Origin: Blastocatellia bacterium
Lineage (GTDB): Bacteria; Acidobacteriota; Blastocatellia; Chloracidobacteriales; JADJPF01
Direction of reading: 5' to 3'
NCBI GenBank assembly: GCA_016713405.1
Contig: JADJPF010000001.1
Span: 372,001-436,000, forward strand
Length of the DNA: 64,000 nt
Shown here: positions 8,689-17,180 of the stretch, piece by piece
How positions within the stretch are numbered: the first letter of the stretch is position 1
Layout of the letters: every line of letters begins with the position of its first letter
Program-made: the position numbers and the translations under genes
Notes under the pieces: generated by a model
What the model saw: only the letters and a program-made list of their open reading frames with translations
Told to the model about the DNA's origin: nothing
Databases searched by the model: none

Positions 8689-10650
8689 CTAATCTATATT
8701 AGTACTTAATACAGTAGCGATAGTTTCCAGTAATTTTGCTGCTGTATATGGTTTATGTAAAAAAATTGTGTCACTAAAATTTATGTCAAATTTATCTTTA
8801 AGAGCAAAACCACTGGCATAAATAATTTTTGCTTGAGGATTAATTTCTCTAATTTTGTTAGCAGTTTTTTGACCATCTAAATTAGGCATTATTAGGTCTA
8901 TTATTGATAATTTAACTGCTTCTTTATTATTTTGATAAAACTTTATAGCCTCAATACCGTCTTTAGCTGTAACTACCTTATAACCATTATGTTCTAAAGT
9001 AGTTTTAGTTACTTGGCGGATTAAAACCTCATCATCAACTAATAAGATTAATTCTCCTTGACCGGAAAATATTTCTAAAGAAGTTTGGGAAACTCTTATA
9101 TCTTGTTGGTTTGTTAAAGCAGGGAAATAAACTTGAAATGTAGTTCCTATAGAAGGTTCACTATAGACAGAAATAAAACCTTCATGGCTTTTTACTATAG
9201 CTAAAACGGTTGAAAGCCCTAAACCTGTACCTTTACCTATTTCTTTAGTAGTAAAAAATGGCTCAAAAATCTTGTTTGCAACTTCTTCTGTCATCCCTAA
9301 ACCTGTATCACTAACAGAAATTACAATGAAATTACCTAATTTAGCTTCCAAGTGAGTTTTTGTATATTGCTCATCGGTGCTAACGTTGGAAATACTAATT
9401 GATAAGTCACCACCTTCAAGCATTGCATCACGGGCATTAATACATAAATTCATTAGAACTTGATTAAGTTGTGTTTCATCTGCCTTAAATGCCCATAAAT
9501 TGTTGGGAATTTTGATTTTAATATTGATATTTTTTGGAAAGGTTTGTATTAATATTTTTTCAATCTTTTCAATTAGTTTTTTAGGATTAATTAGTATTCT
9601 TTCTCCTGCTACTCCACGAGCAAAGGAAAGCACTTGTTTAACAAGATCTGCTCCTCGTTTGCTATGCTCTAGCATTGCTTGTATTAATTCTTGTTTGTCA
9701 GGCTCGTGCTGATCTTCGGATAAAATTTCTAATCCCATTATCAATGGAGCTAAAACATTATTAAGATCATGTGCAATACCTCCTGCTAGTGTACCAATAC
9801 TCTCCATTCTCTGGGAGCGTAGAAATTGAGTTTCTAAGGCTTTCTTTTCTGTAATATCAGTATTTACTAATAATTGTGCAGTTGGCTTTGCTTCAGTATT
9901 TATTACTAATCCACGTCGGCTTTCTACTATTATTTTTTTGCCAGATTTAGTGTATTGGGTTAGCTCTCCAAACCATTCCCCTTTAGTCAATACTTGATTA
10001 CATACATCTAATGGATGGCTTAAGTCAGTTGCATAAACTAACTTATAAAATTCTTTTCCTATAGTCTCTTCTTTTGTCCAACCGTAAATGCGTTCTGCGC
10101 CTTTACTCCAAAACATTACTTTATCCTCTAGGTCAAGAATAAAAACTGCATTTGGAGCAAAATCTAATAGGGCAGTTTGCTCATAAAGTCGTCTCTCTAA
10201 TTCTAGTTGTGCATTACGCAAGGCTTCTTCTGTTTTTTTACGTATAGAAATATCTCGTAAAATTACATTAAAGTGATATTGTGAATTTACTTTATATTTA
10301 GAAATAGAAGCATCAGCAGGAAATTCGCTTCCATCTCTGCGTAGAGCCACTACTTCACGTCGCTCTGCCATTGTTCGAGCCACTACATTTGATTTCTCAA
10401 AATTTTTTACTTGTTGTGGGTGAGAATCAGCAAACCGCTTAGGAAGAAGTAAACTTAAATTTTGTCCTAAAATTTCTTCTGCCTTGTAGCCAAAGATTTT
10501 TTCTGCACCTTTATTAAATAAAATTATTTTTTGATTGCTATCAATGGAAATAATTGCATCTTCGGCTATATCAAGAATAGTAGCTAAATGTTCAAGTTCG
10601 ACTAAATTATTGTCAATAGGCAGTTTAATAGTTGATAACTCGTTACTCAT
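8689..10650 (-). CDS. Hybrid PAS-PAS histidine kinase with C-terminal receiver
   Basis: The 653-residue cytoplasmic sensor has two PAS domains (about 22-140 and 155-270), each ending in a PAC-like block (FNVILRDIS, LLVNTDITEKKA). A HisKA segment follows with the phospho-accepting His 294 in GGIAHDLNNVLAP. The HATPase region (about 370-515) carries NLCINARDAM, DTGLGM and GKGTGLGLS. A receiver domain (about 533-650) has the acidic pair DD at 539-540, phospho-accepting D585 in IIDLIMP and K633. No transmembrane segment is evident. It is the last gene of a minus-strand cluster after the HugZ-like gene (6-bp gap), and its stop codon directly abuts the stop of the convergent abfD-like gene. The output partner is not identifiable. 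Confidence 0.9.
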   Translation of the reverse strand: MSNELSTIKLPIDNNLVELEHLATILDIAEDAIISIDSNQKIILFNKGAEKIFGYKAEEILGQNLSLLLPKRFADSHPQQVKNFEKSNVVARTMAERREVVALRRDGSEFPADASISKYKVNSQYHFNVILRDISIRKKTEEALRNAQLELERRLYEQTALLDFAPNAVFILDLEDKVMFWSKGAERIYGWTKEETIGKEFYKLVYATDLSHPLDVCNQVLTKGEWFGELTQYTKSGKKIIVESRRGLVINTEAKPTAQLLVNTDITEKKALETQFLRSQRMESIGTLAGGIAHDLNNVLAPLIMGLEILSEDQHEPDKQELIQAMLEHSKRGADLVKQVLSFARGVAGERILINPKKLIEKIEKILIQTFPKNINIKIKIPNNLWAFKADETQLNQVLMNLCINARDAMLEGGDLSISISNVSTDEQYTKTHLEAKLGNFIVISVSDTGLGMTEEVANKIFEPFFTTKEIGKGTGLGLSTVLAIVKSHEGFISVYSEPSIGTTFQVYFPALTNQQDIRVSQTSLEIFSGQGELILLVDDEVLIRQVTKTTLEHNGYKVVTAKDGIEAIKFYQNNKEAVKLSIIDLIMPNLDGQKTANKIREINPQAKIIYASGFALKDKFDINFSDTIFLHKPYTAAKLLETIATVLSTNID

Positions 10651-10656
10651 AAAAAA

Positions 10657-11406
10657 TTAATCTTTTTGTGATTTTTCTAGTGACAAAGTTGGTAAATAGG
10701 CACGTGCTTTTCGAGCCATTAATACTAAAGCTGCTCTAGCATCTTCGGCTGTAACAATTGCTTTTTCAAAGGTAAATCTTAGCCTTATGTTATCTGCTAA
10801 TAGGTCAAACCCTTCTGTATCAATACCTATCATTTTTACTTCACTAACGCTAACCTGTTTAAGACCCTGGCAATAATCTTTCATTGTGCTTAAATGGTCT
10901 TCGTTCATATGTGCCAAAATATCTGCTTCAACACGGTGCAAGGCATTTTCAAGCAAAATATCTTTTGGTTCAATCCAAGCAATTTTTCCAAAACCACCAA
11001 TAAAGCGAGCGCGAGTTAAATTAAGTTGATAGAACTTAAAGTCAGATAATTCTAAATGAGTTTTTGAATTAGGGAAATATCTAGCATAAGATTGTCTAGT
11101 TTCTTCTATATTTTCTTTTAAGCTTGTAGCTTCACCTATCCAGGTAAGTCTAGCACTTTCTTGTACATCCTTAGCTTTTAGATCAAAAATGGTTAAAGAA
11201 ACTTTGTTATTAGCTTCAATATTTTTAGTATGTTGGGCTAAAGAACTAATAAAGATAATTGGTAGCCCATCTTTGTTTACCAAAAAAGGTGTAACTGAAC
11301 CAAATGGATAACCAATTAAATCTAAAGAATGTGTAGCAAGTACACCTGTACTATTAGCTCTTAAAAAATTGCGTGCTATTTTGCCTATCTCAGATCCACT
11401 AGACAT
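10657..11406 (-). CDS. HugZ-like pyridoxamine-5'-phosphate-oxidase-fold protein with DUF2470 domain
   Basis: The N-terminal split-barrel domain (about 5-150; VLATHSLDLIGYPFGS, LTRARFIGGFGKIAWI) is followed by a DUF2470-type C-terminal domain (about 160-245; ADILAHMNEDHLSTMKDYC, GIDTEGFDLL). This is the architecture of HugZ-family heme-binding/heme-oxygenase proteins, so heme binding or degradation is likely but unproven here. A longer TTG-started frame exists to 11418. The ATG at 11406 is chosen because GGAG lies six bases before it and overlaps the TTG codon. It is encoded between a broken small secreted-protein gene and the hybrid histidine kinase, all on the minus strand with short gaps. 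Confidence 0.85.
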   Translation of the reverse strand: MSSGSEIGKIARNFLRANSTGVLATHSLDLIGYPFGSVTPFLVNKDGLPIIFISSLAQHTKNIEANNKVSLTIFDLKAKDVQESARLTWIGEATSLKENIEETRQSYARYFPNSKTHLELSDFKFYQLNLTRARFIGGFGKIAWIEPKDILLENALHRVEADILAHMNEDHLSTMKDYCQGLKQVSVSEVKMIGIDTEGFDLLADNIRLRFTFEKAIVTAEDARAALVLMARKARAYLPTLSLEKSQKD

Positions 11407-11432
11407 AACTTGCTCCAAAAAATAAAGTTATT

Positions 11433-12012
11433 TTATAAGTGAGGGCGGTTTTCTAATGAAAGAAACCAATTATTATTTTTTAAATACCATTGATGAGTTC
11501 TAATTACAGTTTTAGACTCTTTTTGATCTTTACCGCGGCGAGATTCTAAAACCTTTACTATTGCTACTGTATTATTCTTTATAAATGTTACTTCTTCTAT
11601 TTTATAGTCTGTAATGGTATAAGAATATGAGCCTAAATACTCTGTAAAAGCTTGGTCTAGCTCTTTTTCAAAATTTCCATTTTTGAAAATACACTTTAAT
11701 ATAGCTTCTTTATAAGGTTCGCCAAAATCAGCACTATCAATAGAGTTACGAATATATTTTTCTGTAAATTTTCCTTCTTTTATTTCATCTTTTACAGAGA
11801 TATATTGTTTTTTTAAGAAAGATATGTAAATATTTAATATCTTCTTGATTATAGTATTCACGCATCACAAGACTTTTACGCGCCTGGCGAGCAGCCATAT
11901 ATTCTTCTGTACGTTTACGAATAAATGCTTCTAAATTAACTTCTGCCAAAGAAACAGGTAGTAAAGTAACTAGTAAGATAAAAAAAACTGTTAATCCAAC
12001 TAGATATTTCAT
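11433..12012 (-). pseudogene. Small secreted protein of unknown function, split by an A7-run frameshift
   Basis: Two overlapping minus-strand frames encode the halves of one protein. The first begins at an ATG at 12012 (GGAG at 12022-12025, nine-base spacing) with a signal peptide (MKYLVGLTVFFILLV, then SLA/EVNL). It runs to KYLHIFLKK before leaving frame. The second frame continues QYISVKDEIKEGKFTEKY to the stop at 11433. Removing one A from the run of seven (plus-strand T7 at 11808-11814) joins them exactly as FLKK-QYISV, giving about 193 residues. The C-terminal half looks like a SnoaL/DUF4878-type small alpha+beta fold (YTITDYKIEEVTF, TVIRTHQWYLKNNNWFLSLE), but I cannot assign it firmly. 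It lies 18 bp after the MFS transporter gene, in the same operon. Confidence 0.7.
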
Positions 12013-12030
12013 AGCTCTTAACTCCAAGAC

Positions 12031-13452
12031 TTAATGGCCTCCTGCGTCTTTCTTTTGTGGTTTAGCATTCCAAATACGTAACATTAAAAGTCCGCCCATA
12101 ATTGAAAAAGGAATAATACAATAAGTCCATACTCCCCAACCAAATTTATCAATTATTTTTCCTAATCCAAAACCTGTAAAACCGCTAGCAATGTATTGTA
12201 CTCCGTCTAAAAGTCCTGTAACCGTTGCGGCTGCTTTTTTGCCTCCAAAGTCGGCAGAAGCTGTTCCAGAAAGCATTCCATGGACTCCAAAAATCCACAT
12301 ACAAGAAAAACCTACCATTGCTGCTGCCATTGCTGGAATACTTACCCAACCAAGTATTAATAAACTGATCACCTGTCCAATATAGAAAATAAATGCTACT
12401 GGAGGACGACGAGATTGGAAAACTTTGTCAGATAAAAAGCCACAAAGTAGACCGCCACAAATTCCACCAATTGTAATACCTAGTCCAGCCCATTCAGAAA
12501 CATGAGACTTATGAACTATGTGATGAACTTCTTCTAGAAAGCGGTTAAAGTAAGCAAGTAGGCCTTGGCGAACAAAACCAGTACAAAACTCAGCTAGAGC
12601 TAAAGTAATAATAATAGGATTACTTAATACCTGTTTTAGCAAATAATTCCAATCAACTGGTTTATCATCACCTGTTGAAGCATCACCAGTATTAAAGTTT
12701 TCAAAACCTGCTTCTTTAGGAGTTTCTCTTACTACTATTAAATCAACAACAAACATAACAACAAGCATTATTGAAGGGATAATAAAAATTGCATACCAGT
12801 CAAAGTTTTTAAGAATTACTCCACCTACAGTAAATGCTAGTAGATAACCGCTAGAAATCATAATGCCAAATATACCACCAAAAACGCCTCTTTCCCTGAC
12901 ATGAAACCAAGGAGCATTAACTTTTACTACTGATAAAGCTCCAAAACTTTGGAAATAGCTATTAAGTGCATAAATAAGGGCAATAATAAATAGTGCTTGA
13001 GCTTTATTACTGGAAAGTATTGGAGCAGAAAAAATGCTATTTATGCCATTGATTATACCGCTAGCTACACCTCCTAGTGGGCCAAGAGGATTATCTTGCA
13101 TTAAAAAACCACTGAAAATTGTTAATCCTAATAACAAATTCATTGTAGCTGCCCCAATTGTGCCAAAAAGAATAGCTTTTTTACCTCCTATTCTATCTGC
13201 TAGGGGGCCATTAAACATTACACTAAGAGCATATACCCAAAAACCGGCTGTAAGAATTATTCCAAATTGAAAGTTATCTACACCAAAAGTGCTTTTAACT
13301 GTTCCAGCTACTACATTTATGTTATAACGTCCCATATAAAAAGTAGCGTAAGTTAAGCCTAAAGGGAACCAATTCATAAAACGTCTAATTTTATATTCCC
13401 GGCTATGTTGGATTTTGACATCCCCATCGCTTGTGGTTGAAAGGTTAGCCAT
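12031..13452 (-). CDS. MFS organophosphate:phosphate antiporter (GlpT/UhpT family)
   Basis: The 473-residue protein has about 12 membrane segments. It shows the organophosphate:phosphate antiporter hallmark near the N-terminus, NWFPLGLTYATFYMGRYNIN (about 28-47), including the conserved Arg of the substrate site, and the MFS loop GPLADRIGGKKAI. A second Arg-containing segment, CTGFVRQGLLAYFNRFLEE, lies in the second half, as in GlpT. The exact substrate (glycerol-3-phosphate, sugar phosphate or phosphoglycerate) cannot be set from the sequence. It is the first gene of a minus-strand cluster continuing to a small secreted protein, a HugZ-like protein and a hybrid kinase. Spacings of 18, 26 and 6 bp suggest one transcript. 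Confidence 0.88.
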   Translation of the reverse strand: MANLSTTSDGDVKIQHSREYKIRRFMNWFPLGLTYATFYMGRYNINVVAGTVKSTFGVDNFQFGIILTAGFWVYALSVMFNGPLADRIGGKKAILFGTIGAATMNLLLGLTIFSGFLMQDNPLGPLGGVASGIINGINSIFSAPILSSNKAQALFIIALIYALNSYFQSFGALSVVKVNAPWFHVRERGVFGGIFGIMISSGYLLAFTVGGVILKNFDWYAIFIIPSIMLVVMFVVDLIVVRETPKEAGFENFNTGDASTGDDKPVDWNYLLKQVLSNPIIITLALAEFCTGFVRQGLLAYFNRFLEEVHHIVHKSHVSEWAGLGITIGGICGGLLCGFLSDKVFQSRRPPVAFIFYIGQVISLLILGWVSIPAMAAAMVGFSCMWIFGVHGMLSGTASADFGGKKAAATVTGLLDGVQYIASGFTGFGLGKIIDKFGWGVWTYCIIPFSIMGGLLMLRIWNAKPQKKDAGGH

Positions 13453-13684
13453 AAATTTTTGAAATGCTCCTTAGTAATTAGTTATTAAACACTTAGTATT
13501 TTAATTGGCAGGTGATAACAGAAAAATAATAATACCATAAAGCACTAATTTAACATTGTGGAAGTTTGCCAAATTTAATTACACGATTAGCAAACTTTAG
13601 GTCGTGCTTTGGATGAACTAAGAAAAATAATCGGCTATAATGGCTTGTTATTAATCAAGTTACAAAAATCAATAAGGAAAACTT

Positions 13685-14566
13685 ATGCACTTAGTCTCTG
13701 ACTTTGATGGGGTTTGGACAGATCCACGCGCTGAAGCAGATGCAATACGGGATCTTATGGTTACGCTTTTAAGTGATTCTACGAGCTTATCTATAGAAAG
13801 AATAAAAGAAATTTTTGCTGAAATAGAGGGAAATTTTGTTATACATCCTTTTAAGTATGGTTGGTTATATGAAGAGTATATTACAGCTTTTGCTATGGAA
13901 GATCTTTACGGTCGTAACCATGCTATAGCTACTTGTCTTTGGCAAAAAGAGCCAAATTTTCCCGAAAGCGAAGCCTTACGTGAAGCAATAGAAAAAATTG
14001 CTGAGAATGCAGATAGATTTTCTGATATCTGTTTTCGAGATGGTCGTAGCCAATACCGTGAAAAGAATAAAACTCTTCTACTAAAAGATGCAGCACAAGT
14101 AATTTCACAAATTCGGGATGCAGATTATCGAATGACTATAGTTTCTAATTCTAAGATTACACATATTTTAGATTTATTTGAAGCAGCAGAAATTAGTTTA
14201 GAAGGCTTTCAAATTATTGGAGGGGCAAGAAAATTTCATCTTGGTATGGTTGGAAGTCTTCCAGAAACTTGGCAATGGCAAGAGGCTACAGTTTCATTAC
14301 AACGCCCACATTACTTTGATTTACTTGAACGATTAAAGCCAGATGCAGTAGTTGGAGATGTTTTTTCTCTAGATCTTTCAGTACCTCTTTATTTGCGTTC
14401 AACTAGAGATGGTTGGCAAAATTTCCGTGCAGGACTAATTAAACAACCTTATACCCCTAGCTGGGTAGCAAATGAAACAAATGAAGCTTGGGCAAAAGAA
14501 CAAGGGCTAGATGTTTTAGATGGTTTAGGTAGTGTACCTAGTTGGTTAGCAAATCTTTCTAAATAA
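13685..14566 (+). CDS. HAD-superfamily hydrolase of unknown substrate
   Basis: The 293-residue protein opens with HAD motif I, DFDGVWTD (residues 6-13), where Val replaces the usual Gly/Thr region but the two Asp remain. Motif II is TIVSNSK (about 156-162). The acidic motif IV is VVGDVFSLDLS (about 225-235). A basic residue for motif III may lie in ARKFHL. The large helical cap between residues 20 and 140 has many acidic residues. AAGGAAAA precedes the ATG, and a TATAAT-like -10 box is at 13636-13641. It sits 81 bp before a carbamoyltransferase gene on the same strand, suggesting a role in the same biosynthetic or modification pathway. The substrate is not predictable. Confidence 0.75.
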   Translation: MHLVSDFDGVWTDPRAEADAIRDLMVTLLSDSTSLSIERIKEIFAEIEGNFVIHPFKYGWLYEEYITAFAMEDLYGRNHAIATCLWQKEPNFPESEALREAIEKIAENADRFSDICFRDGRSQYREKNKTLLLKDAAQVISQIRDADYRMTIVSNSKITHILDLFEAAEISLEGFQIIGGARKFHLGMVGSLPETWQWQEATVSLQRPHYFDLLERLKPDAVVGDVFSLDLSVPLYLRSTRDGWQNFRAGLIKQPYTPSWVANETNEAWAKEQGLDVLDGLGSVPSWLANLSK

Positions 14567-14647
14567 CTATAATTTTTTGAACTATTTAGCAGCTAATTGC
14601 TTATTTATTTAATAATCTAAAGCTGCTCTTAAATATTTATCAAACTT

Positions 14648-16432
14648 ATGTATGTTTTAGGACTTTCTTGTTATTATCACGATTCTGCGGCAGCTTTAGT
14701 AAAAGATGGAATGTTGGTTGCAGCAGCAGCAGAAGAACGTTTTGTTAGACGTAAACACACCTCAGAGTTTCCAGAAAAAGCTGTAGAATATTGCTTAAAA
14801 GTAGCTGGTATCAATATTAATCAAGTTGATCATATTTGTTTTTATGAAAAACCATTTGTTAAATTTGATCGAATTTTGATTAATATATTAAGTGAATTTC
14901 CTCGCTCTTATTTTTCCTTCTTAAAGTCTATCCCTCTTTGGATGAAAGACCGTCTTTGGATGAAAAGCAAAATACAAGAGGCTTTAGGCATAGAGAAAGA
15001 AATTCTTTTTAGCCAACATCATTTATCTCACGCAGCAGCAGCTTTTTTGGTTTCTCCTTTTGAACGTGCTGCAATTCTTACGGTTGATGGTGTGGGTGAA
15101 TGGTGTACTACTGGCATGGGTTATGGTGAGGGAAATCAAATTCATATGGAAAAAGAAATAGATTTTCCTCATTCTCTAGGTCTTTTTTATAGTGCTTTGA
15201 CAGCTTACCTTGGTTTTAAGGTAAATGATGCTGAATGGAAAGTTATGGGGCTTGCTCCTTATGGAGTGCCTCGCTATGTAGATAAATTTAATGAAATCAT
15301 AGATATAAAATCAGATGGTAGTTTTAGATTAAATCTAAAATATTTCTCACATCATTATGCTACTAAACTTCCTTTTAGCCGTCATTATGAAAACCTATTT
15401 GGACAAGTAACGCGAGATCCAGAAAGTGAAATTACTCAATTTCATAAAGATATGGCTGCTTCAGGTCAAAAAGTAGTTGAAAAAGTTATGGTGACAATGG
15501 CACAAAATGCTTATAACACCTATAAAACAGAAAATATCTGCATTGCTGGTGGTGTAGGCTTAAATAGTGTTGCTAACTGGAAAATCTTAAAAAATACTCC
15601 ATTTCGTAATATTTTTATCCAACCTGCTGCTGGGGATGATGGCGCGGCTATTGGAGCAGCATTTATTGTTTATAACACAGTCTTAAATAATCCTCGTCGC
15701 TTTGTAATGACACACGCTTATTGGGGGCCAGAATTTACAAATGCAGAAATTAAAGCTTTTTTAGATAGTACAAATATTCGTTATCAAGAACTATCCGAAG
15801 CGGAAATGCTTAAGAAGACAGCTAGACTTATTGCAGATGACAAAGTAGTAGGTTGGTTTCAAGGTCGTATGGAATTTGGCCCACGTGCTTTAGGCGGACG
15901 ATCTATTTTAGCTAATCCTTCTAATCCAGAAATGAAAAATATTATTAACAGTAAAATTAAGTTTCGTGAATGGTTTCGTCCCTTTGCTCCTTCAGTGCTT
16001 AGAGAATCTGTTAGCAAATATTTTGATATGCAAGGCGATAGCCCTTTTATGCTGCTTGTTCCTGATGTGCTTCAAGATAAACGCGCTCTACTTCCAGCAA
16101 TTACTCATGAAGATGGAACAGGGCGAGTTCAAACAGTAACAGAATCTGATAACCCACTTTATTATAAATTGATTAAGGAATTTGAAAATATTTCTGGTAT
16201 TCCTGTAGTTGTTAACACTTCTTTTAATGTTCGGGGTGAGCCAATTGTTTGTAGCCCTGCCGATGCTTATAACTGTTTTATTCGCACAGGTATAGACGCT
16301 TTGGTTATGGGAAATTATGTTTTAACCGAAAAACCATTTACAAATATTTATACAGAAGAGGAGATAGTAGAGTTAGAAGGCGCGGTCAAATTAGCTAAAA
16401 AAGGCAAGACTACGGCTGACTCACTGGTTTAA
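14648..16432 (+). CDS. NodU/CmcH-type carbamoyltransferase
   Basis: The 594-residue enzyme matches the O-carbamoyltransferase family, which uses carbamoyl phosphate and ATP to carbamoylate hydroxyl groups of natural products or surface glycans. The N-terminal domain shows GLSCYYHDSAAALV, EERFVRRKHTSEFP and the QHHLSHAAAAF block (HxxxH metal/carbamoyl-phosphate site). GGVGLNSVANWK, QPAAGDDGAAIGAA and MEFGPRALGGRSILA follow in the kinase-like and C-terminal domains, ending with VNTSFNVRGEPIVCSP. The length is normal for the family. It is followed after three bases by a 53-residue DUF5989 gene and preceded by a HAD gene. The acceptor is unknown; a lipid or polysaccharide head group is a reasonable guess from the membrane partner. 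Confidence 0.92.
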   Translation: MYVLGLSCYYHDSAAALVKDGMLVAAAAEERFVRRKHTSEFPEKAVEYCLKVAGININQVDHICFYEKPFVKFDRILINILSEFPRSYFSFLKSIPLWMKDRLWMKSKIQEALGIEKEILFSQHHLSHAAAAFLVSPFERAAILTVDGVGEWCTTGMGYGEGNQIHMEKEIDFPHSLGLFYSALTAYLGFKVNDAEWKVMGLAPYGVPRYVDKFNEIIDIKSDGSFRLNLKYFSHHYATKLPFSRHYENLFGQVTRDPESEITQFHKDMAASGQKVVEKVMVTMAQNAYNTYKTENICIAGGVGLNSVANWKILKNTPFRNIFIQPAAGDDGAAIGAAFIVYNTVLNNPRRFVMTHAYWGPEFTNAEIKAFLDSTNIRYQELSEAEMLKKTARLIADDKVVGWFQGRMEFGPRALGGRSILANPSNPEMKNIINSKIKFREWFRPFAPSVLRESVSKYFDMQGDSPFMLLVPDVLQDKRALLPAITHEDGTGRVQTVTESDNPLYYKLIKEFENISGIPVVVNTSFNVRGEPIVCSPADAYNCFIRTGIDALVMGNYVLTEKPFTNIYTEEEIVELEGAVKLAKKGKTTADSLV

Positions 16433-16435
16433 TCG

Positions 16436-16597
16436 ATGGCAGGTAAATTTGGCATTGCAAAAGAGTTTTTTCAGTTTCTAAAAGCGGAAAAAAAATGGTG
16501 GTTAATTCCGCTAATGGTTTTATTTGTTTTAATAGGATTGTTTATAATTTTTGCTGAAAGTTCAGCACTTGCACCTTTTCTTTATCCACTATTCTAG
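16436..16597 (+). CDS. DUF5989 small membrane protein, partner of carbamoyltransferase
   Basis: This 53-residue gene is easily missed. The ATG at 16436 lies three bases after the carbamoyltransferase stop, and TAG is at 16595-16597. The product has a short amphipathic start (FGIAKEFFQFLKAEKKWW), one hydrophobic helix (LIPLMVLFVLIGLFIIFAE) and the ending SSALAPFLYPLF. The KKWW plus SSALAPFxYxLF layout is that of DUF5989/SxtJ-like proteins, which are commonly encoded next to NodU-type carbamoyltransferases. It probably anchors or assists the carbamoyltransferase at the membrane; that role is inference from gene neighbourhood. Confidence 0.85.
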   Translation: MAGKFGIAKEFFQFLKAEKKWWLIPLMVLFVLIGLFIIFAESSALAPFLYPLF

Positions 16598-16633
16598 TCT
16601 AAAACCCTGTTTTCCAATATTTTAACCATAATA

Positions 16634-16677
16634 GTTATAGCCTAAAAATCATTAGGTTATAACTTCTTTATACTTTT
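16634..16677 (+). terminator. Probable terminator of the carbamoyltransferase operon
   Basis: GTTATAGCCTAA (16634-16645) can pair with TTAGGTTATAAC (16652-16663) over 12 bp with one G-U pair and a six-base loop. The U-rich tail TTCTTTATACTTTT follows. It lies 36 bp after the DUF5989 stop. Confidence 0.65.
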
Positions 16678-16717
16678 CCAACATAAAAAATAAAATTTTT
16701 CTTAATTAAAAATAAGC

Positions 16718-16780
16718 TGTAGACATTCTATAGCCTGATGATGTAGACTGCCTACATCCTAAAGGTGTAGATTATCTACA
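16718..16780. promoter_or_regulatory. Three PadR-type operator palindromes at a 24-bp period
   Basis: Three 15-bp elements of the form TGTAGAnnnTCTACA start at 16718 (TGTAGACATTCTATA), 16742 (TGTAGACTGCCTACA) and 16766 (TGTAGATTATCTACA, a perfect palindrome around one base). The spacing between starts is exactly 24 bp. They end 36 bp before the PadR start codon. PadR/PadR-like repressors bind dyads of this general type near their own genes, so autoregulation of the padR-permease operon is the natural reading. Confidence 0.75.
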
Positions 16781-16815
16781 GCTTTAAAATAAAACTTAAG
16801 AGAAAACAATAAAAA

Positions 16816-17175
16816 ATGACAAAAAAAACTAGTTATGAAAATCGAATCGAATTACTACAAGGAACACTTGATTTACTAATTTTGCAAATTCTTCAATGGG
16901 GGCCTCAACACGGCTACGGTATTATCCAAGCTATTCGTAGCAACTCTGGGGAAGTTCTACAAGTTGATACAGGCTCACTTTATCCAGCTTTGCACCGTTT
17001 AGAGCGTCAGGAGTGGGTTAGCTCTGAATGGAAAGTTTCAGAAAATAATCAGCGGGTCAAAGTTTATAGCCTAACTATTGCAGGCAAAGAACAATTAGCT
17101 TCAGAGCGTTCTAGGTGGCAACAGCTTAAAGATGCTATGGAAGCTGTCTTAAATCCTGCCATAAAAGAGAGCTAA
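16816..17175 (+). CDS. PadR-family transcriptional regulator
   Basis: The 119-residue protein is a short (class s-PadR) winged-helix regulator. It opens LLQGTLDLLILQILQWGP, then HGYGIIQAIR, the wing-adjacent GSLYPALHRLERQEWVSSEW, and a C-terminal dimerisation helix (KEQLASERSRWQQLKDAME). In Acidobacteria this type sits immediately before the duplicated FtsX-type permease, as here (5-bp gap). Three palindromes upstream are its likely operators. The effector is unknown; PadR proteins often sense drugs or phenolics. Confidence 0.92.
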   Translation: MTKKTSYENRIELLQGTLDLLILQILQWGPQHGYGIIQAIRSNSGEVLQVDTGSLYPALHRLERQEWVSSEWKVSENNQRVKVYSLTIAGKEQLASERSRWQQLKDAMEAVLNPAIKES

Positions 17176-17180
17176 AAAGT

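Noticed and set aside
11785..12027. Programmed frameshifting at the A7 run
   Set aside because: The protein is not of a class known to use it, and similar one-base changes occur at many other runs in the window.
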